Shown: piece by piece, positions 1 to 8,534 of the stretch
How the letters are laid out: each line of letters begins with the position of its first letter
How positions within the stretch are numbered: the stretch's first letter is position 1
DNA from: Lentzea tibetensis
Lineage (GTDB): Bacteria; Actinomycetota; Actinomycetes; Mycobacteriales; Pseudonocardiaceae
Assembly: GCF_007845675.1 (NCBI RefSeq)
Contig: NZ_VOBR01000021.1
Location: forward strand, 1-64,000
Direction: 5' to 3'
Length of the DNA: 64,000 nt
The notes under the pieces: model-generated
The model's input: the letters and a program-made list of their open reading frames with translations, nothing else
What the model was told of the DNA's origin: nothing
The model's database searches: none
Position numbers and translations under genes: made by a program

Positions 1-8
1 CAGAGGTC

Positions 9-71
9 GCCACATCGACAATGCCCTGTCAAGGCGGAAAAGCTGCCTTGACAGGGCATTGTCGATGTGGC
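9..71. repeat. 27-bp perfect inverted repeat (hairpin)
   Basis: Positions 9-35 and 45-71 are exact reverse complements, leaving a 9-nt A-rich loop. A G-U and a G-C pair can close the loop further, to about 5 nt. No T-run follows on the + strand. The hairpin could be the terminator of a gene left of the window, or a small palindromic mobile repeat. The sequence alone does not decide. Confidence 0.85.
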
Positions 72-212
72 AAGGCTTCGCCTGATCAGCGAGACCCTCC
101 CCACCCCCTGCCCTCCGGGAAAGTTTGATCTGATCATTCGGCCGCCGGTTTGTGCTCGGGGGCCGCGCCCGCTTGGCAGTGCGGGGGTTGCTGGTGCGGC
201 GGGCGCTCTTTT

Positions 213-390
213 CTTTTGGTATCTGCCGGTTTCGCTGGGCTCTCTTGGTGCCTGCCGGTTTGGGCGGTGCTCTCTTGGTCCGCGCCGGTTTCGCTGGGCT
301 CTCTTGGTGCCTGCCGGTTTGGGCGGTGCTCTCTTGGCTCGCGCCGGTTCTCGCTGTGCTCTCTTGGTATCTGCCGGATCGTGGTGGGTC
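213..390. repeat. Tandem array of ~30-bp units, six copies
   Basis: The block CTCTTGGT followed by a GCCGGTT core recurs at 242, 272, 301, 331 and 361, with a degenerate first copy near 213. Spacing is 29-30 bp. Units alternate in two flavours, so 242-300 and 301-360 also read as a ~59-bp higher-order duplication. There are no unique spacers, so this is a direct tandem array and not CRISPR. Function is unknown. Confidence 0.8.
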
Positions 391-445
391 GCCGGGTGTG
401 CTGGCTTCGCTTCGCTCGCTCGTTCTCGGCTTGCGTGTCTGCGGG

Positions 446-527
446 GCCGGGGATTGTCGGTGTTGGCTGAGAGCATCGATTCGGGGGGTTCTCACTGCCA
501 GGGGACGCCTGCGTGAGCGTGGCCCAG
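446..527 (+). repeat. Dispersed repeat, copy 1 (intergenic, diverged)
   Basis: The stretch begins CCGGGGATTGTCGGTGTTGG and ends CAGGGGACGCCTGCGTGAGC. Both ends match the in-gene copies at 22612-22867, with a diverged middle. It is the same element found reversed near 11485-11545. Confidence 0.6.
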
Positions 528-662
528 CCCCAGCGAGCGACCGGGTACGTCGACACGCCCGAGTTGTGCCCGATCAGGCACACCCACGCCCGGCCAACCG
601 GCTCCACCCGCGCGAGAAGCGCAAGCGGGTGTGCGGGCACGGGCATCAACCCGCGCAAAGCA

Positions 663-698
663 GAAGCCGCCGCCGGGCCAAGGCCCAGCGGCGGCTTC
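663..698 (-). terminator. Terminator of the sdh operon
   Basis: An 11-bp perfect stem (663-673 with 688-698) encloses a second 5-bp GC stem and lies 14 nt beyond the sdhB stop codon. It has no strong T-run but is very GC-rich, as is common in this group. Confidence 0.7.
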
Positions 699-712
699 CG
701 CGAGCAAGCGGA

Positions 713-1492
713 TCAGACGCGCTTGAACAGCAGGGCGCGCTTCACTTCCTGGATCGCCTTCGTCACCTGGATGCCACGAGGGCAGGCGTCGGTGCAGTTG
801 AAGGTGGTGCGGCAACGCCACACGCCGTCGATGTCGTTGAGGATGTCGAGCCGCTCCTCAGCGCCCTCGTCGCGCGAGTCGAAGATGAAGCGGTGTGCGT
901 TGACGATCGCCGCCGGGCCGAAGTAGGAACCCTCGGCCCAGTAGACGGGGCACGACGTGGTGCAGCAGGCGCACAGGATGCACTTGGTCGTGTCGTCGAA
1001 GCGCTCGCGGTCGGCTGCCGACTGGATGCGTTCGCGCGTGGGCTCGTTGCCGTAGGTGATGAGGTACGGCTTGACCGCGCGGAAAGCCTCGAAGAACGGC
1101 TCCATGTCGACCAGCAGGTCCTTGTTCACCGGCAGGCCCTTGATGGGCTCGATGGTGATCGTGGTCGGCTTGCCCGACGCGGACAGCAGGTCCTTCAGCA
1201 GCACCTTGCACGCCAGGCGGTTGACGCCGTTGATGCGCATCGCGTCCGAGCCGCAGATGCCGTGGGCGCAGGATCGGCGGAACGTCAGGGTGCCGTCCAC
1301 GTACCACTTGACGTAGTGCAGCAGGTTCAGCACGCGGTCGGACGGCAGTGCCGGGATGTCGAACGTGTCCCAGCGCGGCTCGTCGTCGAACTCCGGGTTG
1401 AACCGACGGATCTTCACGGTGACCGTGACAGCGCCGTCCGGCACCGGCGGCTGCGCTCCGCGGGAACCGGTAGCAGTTTCGGTAGCGGTCAT
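713..1492 (-). CDS. sdhB: Succinate dehydrogenase iron-sulfur subunit
   Basis: This 259-residue protein passes electrons from the FAD subunit to quinone at the membrane. The [2Fe-2S] region reads CAHGICGSD with a later NRLACK; the third ligand is Asp, as in several bacterial enzymes. The C-terminal half has CILCACCTTSCP and FNCTDACPRGI, the [4Fe-4S] and [3Fe-4S] ligand sets. The ATG start at 1492 overlaps the sdhA stop codon, so the two are translationally coupled. It is the last gene of sdhCDAB and is followed by a hairpin. Length is normal for the family. Confidence 0.97.
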   Translation of the reverse strand: MTATETATGSRGAQPPVPDGAVTVTVKIRRFNPEFDDEPRWDTFDIPALPSDRVLNLLHYVKWYVDGTLTFRRSCAHGICGSDAMRINGVNRLACKVLLKDLLSASGKPTTITIEPIKGLPVNKDLLVDMEPFFEAFRAVKPYLITYGNEPTRERIQSAADRERFDDTTKCILCACCTTSCPVYWAEGSYFGPAAIVNAHRFIFDSRDEGAEERLDILNDIDGVWRCRTTFNCTDACPRGIQVTKAIQEVKRALLFKRV

Positions 1493-3243
1493 CAGTACTT
1501 GCGCTCCATCGGCTTGTACCGGGTAAAGGTGACGGGCTTGTAGTCCAGCCGGATGTCGGCGGCCAGATCGGTGCCCTGCTTGTAGAACATGCTGTGGCGC
1601 ATGAAGTTCGTGTCGTCGCGGTTCGGGTAGTCCTCGCGGGCGTGGCCGCCGCGGGACTCCTTGCGCGCGAGTGCGCCGTGCACCAGGACCTCGGCCAGCT
1701 CCAGCAGGAAGCCGAGCTCGACGGCCTCCAGCAGGTCCGTGTTGAAGCGCTTGCCCTTGTCCTGCACGGAGATGCGGCCGTAGCGCTCCTTCAGCGCCTG
1801 CACGTCGTGCAGCGCCTGCTTGAGCGTGTCCTCGGTGCGGTACACGGACGCGTTGGCGTCCATGGTCGCCTGCAGCTCGGTGCGGATGTCCGCTACGCGC
1901 TCGTGGCCGTGCTCGGACTTCACCAGGTCGACCTGCGCCACGACGGAAGCGGCGGGGTTCTCCGGCAGCTCCACGAACTCGTGGTTGACCGCGTACTCGG
2001 CGGCGGCGATGCCCGCGCGGCGGCCGAACACGTTGATGTCCAGCAGCGAGTTCGTGCCCAGGCGGTTCGCGCCGTGGACGGACACGCACGCGCACTCGCC
2101 GGCCGCGTACAGGCCCGGCACGATGTTGTCGTTGTCCCGCAACACCTCGCCGTGGATGTTGGTCGGGATGCCGCCCATCGCGTAGTGCGCGGTCGGGTAC
2201 ACCGGGACCGGCTCGACGACCGGGTCGACCGCCAGGTAGGTGCGGGCGAACTCGGTGATGTCCGGCAGCTTCGACTCCAGCACCTCGGCGCCGAGGTGCG
2301 TGCAGTCGAGCAGCACGTAGTCCTTGTTCGGACCGGCGCCGCGGCCTTCGAGCACCTCGAGCGCCATCGAGCGGGCGACGATGTCGCGCGGCGCGAGGTC
2401 CTTGATGGTGGGGGCGTAGCGCTCCATGAACCGCTCACCCGACGCGTTGCGCAGGATCGCGCCCTCGCCGCGGGCACCCTCGGTCAGCAGGATGCCGAGA
2501 CCGGCCAGACCGGTCGGGTGGAACTGGTAGAACTCCATGTCCTCAAGGGGAAGGCCCTTGCGGAAGATGATGCCCATGCCGTCACCGGTGAGCGTGTGCG
2601 CGTTCGACGTGGTCTTGAAGACCTTGCCGAAACCGCCCGTCGCGAACACGACGGACTTCGCCTGGAACACGTGGATCTCGCCGGTCGCGAGCTCGTACGC
2701 GACCGCGCCCGTGCAGACCGGGCCGTCCGCGGTCTCGGTGAGGCAGATGTCGAGCACGTAGAACTCGTTGAAGAACTCGATGCCGTGCTTGACGCAGTTC
2801 TGGTACAGCGTCTGGAGGATCATGTGACCGGTGCGGTCCGCGGCGTAGCACGCGCGGCGCACGGCGGCTTCACCGTGGTTGCGGGTGTGGCCGCCGAACC
2901 GGCGCTGGTCGATCTTGCCCTCGGGCGTCCGGTTGAACGGCAGGCCCATCTTCTCCAGGTCGAGAACGGCGTCGATGGCCTCCTTCGCCATGATCTCGGC
3001 GGCGTCCTGGTCGACCAGGTAGTCGCCGCCCTTGATCGTGTCGAAGGTGTGCCACTCCCAGTTGTCCTCCTCGACGTTCGCCAGCGCGGCGCACATGCCG
3101 CCCTGCGCGGCGCCCGTGTGGGAACGCGTGGGGTAGAGCTTGGTGAGCACCGCGGTGCGGGCGCGCTGACCGGACTCGATGGCCGCGCGCATCCCGGCGC
3201 CGCCGGCACCGATGATCACTACGTCGTACTTGTGGAACTGCAT
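1492..3243 (-). CDS. sdhA: Succinate dehydrogenase flavoprotein subunit
   Basis: The protein has 583 residues and oxidises succinate to fumarate. The N-terminus carries the dinucleotide-binding glycine motif GAGGAGMRAAIE. RSHTGAAQGG follows, with the His expected to bind FAD covalently. FGGHTRNHGEAA and the C-terminal PTAHYAMGG segment are typical active-site regions. The ATG at 3243 gives the canonical MQFHKYDVVIIG start. It lies 14 nt downstream of sdhD and overlaps sdhB by one base. Confidence 0.98.
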   Translation of the reverse strand: MQFHKYDVVIIGAGGAGMRAAIESGQRARTAVLTKLYPTRSHTGAAQGGMCAALANVEEDNWEWHTFDTIKGGDYLVDQDAAEIMAKEAIDAVLDLEKMGLPFNRTPEGKIDQRRFGGHTRNHGEAAVRRACYAADRTGHMILQTLYQNCVKHGIEFFNEFYVLDICLTETADGPVCTGAVAYELATGEIHVFQAKSVVFATGGFGKVFKTTSNAHTLTGDGMGIIFRKGLPLEDMEFYQFHPTGLAGLGILLTEGARGEGAILRNASGERFMERYAPTIKDLAPRDIVARSMALEVLEGRGAGPNKDYVLLDCTHLGAEVLESKLPDITEFARTYLAVDPVVEPVPVYPTAHYAMGGIPTNIHGEVLRDNDNIVPGLYAAGECACVSVHGANRLGTNSLLDINVFGRRAGIAAAEYAVNHEFVELPENPAASVVAQVDLVKSEHGHERVADIRTELQATMDANASVYRTEDTLKQALHDVQALKERYGRISVQDKGKRFNTDLLEAVELGFLLELAEVLVHGALARKESRGGHAREDYPNRDDTNFMRHSMFYKQGTDLAADIRLDYKPVTFTRYKPMERKY

Positions 3244-3257
3244 CGTGGTGGCTCCGG

Positions 3258-3668
3258 TCAGTCGTTCGTGATGTTCGGGTCGAAGGTGAAGATCACGAAC
3301 GTGCCGAGCGCCAGGATCAGCACCATCGAGACGTACAGCAGGATCTTCAACCAGAACCGGGTGGAGTCCTTGCGGGCGTAGTCGTTGATGACCGTCCGCA
3401 GGCCGTTGCCGCCGTGGATCTGCGCGAGCCACAGCATCGACAGATCCCAGAACTGCCAGAACGGCGACGCCCACCGACCGGCCACGAAACCGAAGTTGAT
3501 CTTGTGAACACCGCCGTCGAGGATGTTCATGATGAACAGGTGGCCGAGCACGAGCACGACCAGCATGAGCCCGGACAGCCGCATGAACAGCCAGCTGTAG
3601 AGCTCGCCGTTGCTCCGGCGAGCGGCCGGGCGGCGAGGTGAACGGGGCTTGTCGAGAGCGAGAGACAT
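3258..3668 (-). CDS. sdhD: Succinate dehydrogenase membrane anchor subunit
   Basis: The protein has 136 residues, a basic N-terminal tail and three predicted hydrophobic segments (about residues 28-50, 68-86 and 105-128). It sits between sdhC and sdhA and has features of the actinobacterial SdhD anchor, such as GHLFIMN and HGGNGLRTVINDY. The anchor pair binds quinone and, in many enzymes, heme. The ATG lies one base after the sdhC stop, so coupling is likely. Confidence 0.93.
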   Translation of the reverse strand: MSLALDKPRSPRRPAARRSNGELYSWLFMRLSGLMLVVLVLGHLFIMNILDGGVHKINFGFVAGRWASPFWQFWDLSMLWLAQIHGGNGLRTVINDYARKDSTRFWLKILLYVSMVLILALGTFVIFTFDPNITND

Positions 3669-3669
3669 A

Positions 3670-4086
3670 TCAGTGCCCCAGTTCCGAGATCGTGCGCTCC
3701 ATCATGAAGTAGAAGCCGGGGATCATCACGACGACCCAGACGGCCACGACGATCCAGAGCATCAGGCGCTGGTACTTCGCGCCCTTCTCCCAGAAGTCGA
3801 CGAGCATGACCCGGATGCCGTTCAGCGCGTGGTAGAGCACCGCGCCGACGAGGCCGACCTCGAAGAGGTTCACGACCGGGTTCTTGTACGTCTCGATGAC
3901 CGAGTCGTACGCGTTAGGCGACACCCGCACGAGAGCGGTGTCGAGCACGTGGGTGAACAGGAAGAAGAACGTCAGGACACCGGTGATCCGGTGTGCGACC
4001 CAAGACCACATGCCCAGATCGCCGCGATAGAGCGTCCCGCCGCCTCGGGAGGTGCCCGACCGCTCGGATGCGGTGGTGCTGGCCAT
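3670..4086 (-). CDS. sdhC: Succinate dehydrogenase cytochrome b subunit
   Basis: This is the first gene of the sdh operon, 138 residues. It has three membrane segments and the conserved WVAHRITGV motif, a second His in FTHVLD, and LYHALNGIR, which carries the expected axial heme ligand. The ATG at 4086 is preceded by GGAGG at a good distance. A longer in-frame extension upstream is low complexity and was rejected. Confidence 0.94.
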   Translation of the reverse strand: MASTTASERSGTSRGGGTLYRGDLGMWSWVAHRITGVLTFFFLFTHVLDTALVRVSPNAYDSVIETYKNPVVNLFEVGLVGAVLYHALNGIRVMLVDFWEKGAKYQRLMLWIVVAVWVVVMIPGFYFMMERTISELGH

Positions 4087-4678
4087 GTGCCGGCCTCCAA
4101 CGTCAGTGGTGGACTGGTCGGTCGACTCCGACCATGACCCGGAAATGCTAGTCCCGCATGCTGGGGCCGACCCAATGACCCGCGTCGCTCTGTGATCGAC
4201 GAGACACGCTGTCGATCCTCCAAGCGGTCTTAACCGATCTAGGAACGAGACCGGGGACACAAAAGAGACGGCGACCGAGACCTCCGCCTTGGTCTCAGCC
4301 GCCGTCTTGGCAAGGGCACTTGCCACCCTCTACACGAGGGGCCCGCGGATCCGGTTCGAAGATCCACGAACTTTTTTGGAACTTTCTTTCCAGAAGGCCA
4401 GGGCTCCGCCGTGGCCCTGGCCCTCCTGGGCAGGTCACCCCGCCCACACAGGAAACGACGGCCTGACAGAAGTGGTTCGAGGCCCGTCTCAACACGCGCC
4501 GGTCATGCCGGATCACTTCGGGTGGCGAAGAGCATCGATCACGTAAACGATTGGGTCACGTGCCGTTGCGCGTGGGGCCGGGCGTGATTACCAGGAGGTA
4601 CGGTCCACCCCTTGGAACCCGACAGTCCCGGATCCCGATCTGGGGCCGCCGGGGCGACCTTCAGGGAGGAGACGAGCC
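4087..4678. promoter_or_regulatory. Divergent control region, sdhC / nucleoside transporter
   Basis: This 592-nt region separates sdhC (-) from the BMP lipoprotein gene (+), and I see no convincing gene in it. A TAGCAT hexamer on the minus strand at 4150-4145 is a possible sdh -10 element; its -35 is poor. A 9-bp perfect stem (4396-4404 with 4414-4422) lies near the middle, just after an A/T-rich stretch. The start-proximal end carries GGGAGGAG, the ribosome-binding site of the lipoprotein gene. Confidence 0.5.
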
Positions 4679-5824
4679 GTGCGTCGTCGTATGCGTGGCA
4701 TCGCCGTTGCCGCGATCGCGCTGACCAGCGTGATGTCCATGAGTGCTTGCGCAAAGGACTCGGGAGGCGGCAGCGCCGCTCAGAACAACAGCGGTGGTTC
4801 TGGTTGTGAGTACGCAGCCGCACCGCCGGCCGCACCCGCCGCGTCGACCTCCGCCGGTGCCGGCGACAAGGTGGACGGCAGTGCGCTGAAGGTCGGCCTG
4901 GCCTACGACATCGGTGGCCGTGGTGACGCTTCCTTCAACGACTCGGCCGCGGCCGGCCTGGACAAGGCCGTCAGCGACCTGGGCGTGAAGAAGGAGAACG
5001 TCAAGGAGCTCACCGCCGCGCCGAACGAGGCCGAGGACGCGAAGCAGACCCGTCTGCGCCAGCTCGCGACGGACGGCTACAGCCCGATCATCGCGGTCGG
5101 TTTCGCCTACGCGGAGTCGCTCAAGGTCGTCGCCCCGCAGTTCCCGAACGTCAAGTTCGGCCTGATCGACGCGGGTGTCGAGGGTGCGCCGAACGTGACC
5201 GCGCTGACCTTCGCCGAGCACGAGGGCTCGTTCCTCGCCGGCGTCATCGCGGCGTACCAGAGCAAGAGCTGCCACGTCGGCTTCGTCGGTGGCGTGGAGA
5301 TCCCGCTGATCCAGAAGTTCGAGGCGGGCTACTTCCAGGGCGCTAAGGCCGCCGCCCCGAAGATCGAGATCGAGAAGAAGTACCTCACCCCGGCCGGTGA
5401 CTTCACCGGTTTCCAGGACCCCGCGAAGGGCCAGGAGGCCGCGAAGGGCCAGATCGACAAGAAGGCCGACGTGATCTACCACGCGGCCGGTGCCTCGGGT
5501 AAGGGCGTCTTCTCGGCCGCCAAGGAGGCCGGGGTCAAGGCGATCGGCGTCGACTCCGACCAGTACAACCAGGCCACCGTCGCCAACGAGAAGGACGTCA
5601 TCGTGTCGTCCATGCTCAAGCGCGTCGACGTCGCGGTGTACACCTTCGTCAAGGCCGTCGCGAAGAACGACCTCGCGGCGCTGCCGAAGGTCTTCGACCT
5701 CAAGGTGGACGGTGTCGGTTACTCCACCACTGGTGGCAAGATCGACGACAAGCTGAAGGGCATCCTCGAGGGCTACAAGGCCCAGATCATCGAGGGCAAG
5801 ATCACGGTGAAGGACGCCCCGTAA
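4679..5824 (+). CDS. BMP/PnrA-family nucleoside-binding lipoprotein
   Basis: This 381-residue protein has a basic N-terminus, a hydrophobic stretch and the lipobox SMSAC (Cys near residue 24), so it should be lipid-anchored outside the membrane. The mature part matches the BMP family (GLAYDIGGRGDASFND; later VDSDQYNQA), which binds purine or pyrimidine nucleosides for ABC import. The GTG start is preceded by GGGAGGAG. It heads an operon with the ATPase, two permeases, cdd and deoA, which supports nucleosides as substrate. The exact ligand cannot be read from the sequence. Confidence 0.9.
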   Translation: MRRRMRGIAVAAIALTSVMSMSACAKDSGGGSAAQNNSGGSGCEYAAAPPAAPAASTSAGAGDKVDGSALKVGLAYDIGGRGDASFNDSAAAGLDKAVSDLGVKKENVKELTAAPNEAEDAKQTRLRQLATDGYSPIIAVGFAYAESLKVVAPQFPNVKFGLIDAGVEGAPNVTALTFAEHEGSFLAGVIAAYQSKSCHVGFVGGVEIPLIQKFEAGYFQGAKAAAPKIEIEKKYLTPAGDFTGFQDPAKGQEAAKGQIDKKADVIYHAAGASGKGVFSAAKEAGVKAIGVDSDQYNQATVANEKDVIVSSMLKRVDVAVYTFVKAVAKNDLAALPKVFDLKVDGVGYSTTGGKIDDKLKGILEGYKAQIIEGKITVKDAP

Positions 5825-5901
5825 CGCCGGACCGCAGTCCGCACCGGGCCCTGTGAGGATCACCTCACAGGGCCTGGTGCGTGGTAGGAGGAGCCTCGAC
5901 G

Positions 5902-7461
5902 ATGAGCAGTTCCACGTCCGTGCGCACGGACGCCCCCGCGGTGGTGCTCACCGGCATCACCAAGCGCTTCCCCGGTGTCGTCGCCAACAGCGACGTGCAT
6001 CTGACGGTGCGGACCGGCGAGGTCCACGCGCTCTGCGGTGAGAACGGCGCGGGCAAGTCGACCCTGATGAAGATCCTCTACGGCATGCAGCCGCCGGACG
6101 AGGGCACCATCGAGGTGAACGGCGAGCAGGTCCGCTTCAAGACGCCCGCGGACGCGATCAAGGCCGGTATCGGCATGGTGCACCAGCACTTCATGCTCGC
6201 CGACAACCTGACCGTGCAGGAGAACGTCGTGCTCGGCGCCGAGGCGCTGCACGGCATCGGCGCGAAGGCGCGCAGGAAGATCCAGGAGCTCGCCGGCCAG
6301 ACCGGCCTCAACGTCGACCCCGGTGTGCTCGTCGAGCAGCTGGGCGTCGCGGACCGGCAGCGCGTCGAGATCCTCAAGGTCCTCTTCCGCGGCGCCAAGG
6401 TGATCATCCTGGACGAGCCGACCGCCGTGCTCGTGCCGCAGGAGGTCGACGAGCTCTTCGCGACCGTCCGCGGCATGCAGGAGCAGGGCTTCACGTTCCT
6501 GTTCATCTCGCACAAGCTCGACGAGGTGCGCGCGATCGCCGACTCCGTCACGGTGATCCGGCGCGGCACCACCGTCGGCACCGCCGACCCGAAGACCGTC
6601 AGTTCGCGCCAGCTCGCCGAGATGATGGTCGGCAGCGAGCTGCCCAGCCCGGAGACGCGCACGTCCACGGTCACCGACATCCCGGTGCTGACCGTGTCCG
6701 GCCTGGTCCTCTCGGCGCCGGACGGCCGCGCGCTGCTCGACTCGATCGACCTCGTGGTGCACTCCGGCGAGGTCGTCGGCATCGCCGGTGTCGAGGGCAA
6801 CGGCCAGACCGAGCTCGTCGAGACGGTCATGGGCATGCGCAAGGCCAGCGCGGGCACGGTCACGCTCGGCGACGACGACCTGAGCAAGCTCGGCACGCTG
6901 GCCCGTCGCGAGGCGGGCATCGGCTACATCGCCGAGGACCGCCACCGGCACGGCCTGCTGCTCACGCAACCGTTGTGGTTCAACCGGATCCTCGGCTACC
7001 AGACGCGCAAGCCCACCGCGAAGGGCGCCTGGCTCGACCGCGAGGGCGCGAAGCGCGACACCGAGCGGATCGTCGAGGAGTTCGACGTCCGCACGCCCGG
7101 CATCGACGTGCCCGCCGCCGCGCTGTCCGGCGGCAACCAGCAGAAGCTGGTCGTCGGCCGCGAGCTGGCAGGCGACCCGAAGCTGCTGATCGCGTCGCAC
7201 CCGACGCGCGGCGTCGACGTCGGCGCGCAGGCGCTGATCTGGGACGAGATCAAGAACGCGCGCGCCCGCGGGCTCGCCGTGCTGCTCATCTCCGCCGACC
7301 TGGACGAGCTGATCGGGCTGTCGGACACGATCAAGGTCATGCTCCGCGGCCGCCTGGTGGCGGACGCGGATCCGAGCACGGTCACGCCCGAGGACCTGGG
7401 CAGTGCCATGACCGGTGCGGGCAGCACCAGCGCTGCCGTGCATGAGGAAGGCGAGAACTGA
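5902..7461 (+). CDS. Nucleoside ABC importer, twin ATP-binding protein
   Basis: The protein has 519 residues and two ABC domains in tandem, as in RbsA, YufO and NupO-type proteins. Domain 1 (about 10-245) has Walker A GENGAGKST and Walker B VIILDEPTAVL, with no classical LSGGQ. Domain 2 (about 260-500) has the degenerate P-loop GVEGNGQTE, the signature LSGGNQQK and a Walker B in which the Glu region reads IASHPTRG. One consensus and one degenerate site is typical of this family. The ATG at 5902 has AGGAGGAG upstream. The stop overlaps the next start (TGATG). Confidence 0.93.
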   Translation: MSSSTSVRTDAPAVVLTGITKRFPGVVANSDVHLTVRTGEVHALCGENGAGKSTLMKILYGMQPPDEGTIEVNGEQVRFKTPADAIKAGIGMVHQHFMLADNLTVQENVVLGAEALHGIGAKARRKIQELAGQTGLNVDPGVLVEQLGVADRQRVEILKVLFRGAKVIILDEPTAVLVPQEVDELFATVRGMQEQGFTFLFISHKLDEVRAIADSVTVIRRGTTVGTADPKTVSSRQLAEMMVGSELPSPETRTSTVTDIPVLTVSGLVLSAPDGRALLDSIDLVVHSGEVVGIAGVEGNGQTELVETVMGMRKASAGTVTLGDDDLSKLGTLARREAGIGYIAEDRHRHGLLLTQPLWFNRILGYQTRKPTAKGAWLDREGAKRDTERIVEEFDVRTPGIDVPAAALSGGNQQKLVVGRELAGDPKLLIASHPTRGVDVGAQALIWDEIKNARARGLAVLLISADLDELIGLSDTIKVMLRGRLVADADPSTVTPEDLGSAMTGAGSTSAAVHEEGEN

Positions 7462-8534
7462 TGGGAAAGCTGCGCGGCAACCTCCTGCCGCCCGCACTGG
7501 CGATCGTCTTCTCGGCGTTGTTGTGCGGCCTCGCGCTGGTGCTGTCCGGCGCGAACCCGTTGAAGGCCTTCGGCGCCATGGTGAACCAGGTCGGCGAAGG
7601 CAGCACGGCCGTCGACATCATCAACAGCACGGGCATCTACTACATCGCGGCGCTCGCGGTGGCGATCGGGTTCCAGATGAACCTGTTCAACATCGGTGTC
7701 GAGGGCCAGTACCGGATCGCGGCGGTCGTCGCGGCGATCTTCGGCGGCTCGGTCGCGCTGCCGCCCGGCATCCACTCGCTGGCGATCATCATCGTCGCCG
7801 CGGTCGCCGGTGCCGCGTGGGCCGCGATCCCGGCGATCCTCAAGGTGACCCGAGGCGTCAACGAGGTCATCTCGACGATCATGATGAACGGCATCGCGCT
7901 CGGCGTGGCCGCCTACCTGATCCGGCGGGACGTCTTCGGCGAGCTGCGCGGCAACAACATCCGCACCCCGGAGATCGCCGAGTCGGGCTGGGTGCCCGGC
8001 ATCCCGTTGGGAGACAACGGAACGCTCTTCGGCCTGGTGTTCCTCGCGATCGCTTTGGGCGTCGGCTACTGGGTCATGATGAACCGCACGCGCTTCGGCT
8101 TCGAGCTGCGCGCGTCCGGTGAGTCCGCGACCGCGGCCGCCGCCGGTGGTGTCAACGCCAAGAAGATGATCCTGGTGTCGATGCTGCTGTCCGGCGCGAT
8201 CGCCGGTCTCGTGTCGATGCCGGAGATCCTCGGCCGCGACCACACCTACAACCTGAACTTCCCAGGTGGCATCGGCTTCTCGGGCATCGCGATCGCGCTG
8301 CTCGGCCGCAACCACCCCGCCGGCATCGCGTTCGGCGCGCTGCTGTGGGCGTTCCTGGACAAGTCCGGACTGGCACTGGACAACGTCGGCGTGCCGAGGG
8401 AGATCGTGACGATCATGCAGGGAACGATCGTGCTGTCGGTCGTCGTCGCGTACGAGGTGGTGCGCCGCTTCGAGCTCGCGTCCGAGCAGCGCCGCGTCGG
8501 CCGTGAGCTCGCTTCCGCGGGAGGTGCGGCATGA
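7461..8534 (+). CDS. Nucleoside ABC importer, permease 1
   Basis: The protein has 357 residues and eight to ten hydrophobic segments, and belongs to the BPD_transp_2/RbsC-like branch used with BMP proteins. The ISTIMMNGIA and MNLFNIGVEGQ segments are characteristic of the NupP/YufP type. It overlaps the ATPase gene by one base at its start and the second permease by four bases at its end, so the three membrane components are expected in fixed stoichiometry. Confidence 0.92.
   Translation: MGKLRGNLLPPALAIVFSALLCGLALVLSGANPLKAFGAMVNQVGEGSTAVDIINSTGIYYIAALAVAIGFQMNLFNIGVEGQYRIAAVVAAIFGGSVALPPGIHSLAIIIVAAVAGAAWAAIPAILKVTRGVNEVISTIMMNGIALGVAAYLIRRDVFGELRGNNIRTPEIAESGWVPGIPLGDNGTLFGLVFLAIALGVGYWVMMNRTRFGFELRASGESATAAAAGGVNAKKMILVSMLLSGAIAGLVSMPEILGRDHTYNLNFPGGIGFSGIAIALLGRNHPAGIAFGALLWAFLDKSGLALDNVGVPREIVTIMQGTIVLSVVVAYEVVRRFELASEQRRVGRELASAGGAA

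Larger units (their letters stand above)
72..662. other. Gene-free, repeat-rich stretch downstream of sdhB
   Basis: I find no supportable gene here. The open frames are low-complexity products of the ~30-bp tandem repeat and resemble no family I know. The stretch holds the tandem array (213-390), a copy of a dispersed repeat (446-527) and about 130 nt of unassigned sequence before the sdh terminator. Confidence 0.6.

Noticed and set aside
213-390. CRISPR array
   Set aside because: Units are contiguous direct repeats without unique spacers, and no cas gene is present.
134-658. Minus-strand open frame across the tandem repeats
   Set aside because: It is mostly repeat-derived Pro/Arg/Glu peptide with no ribosome-binding site or family resemblance, and one 29-bp unit shifts the repeat frame.
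4289-4546. Small gene in the sdhC / lipoprotein gap
   Set aside because: No ribosome-binding site, codon bias unlike neighbours, and it spans the regulatory hairpin.
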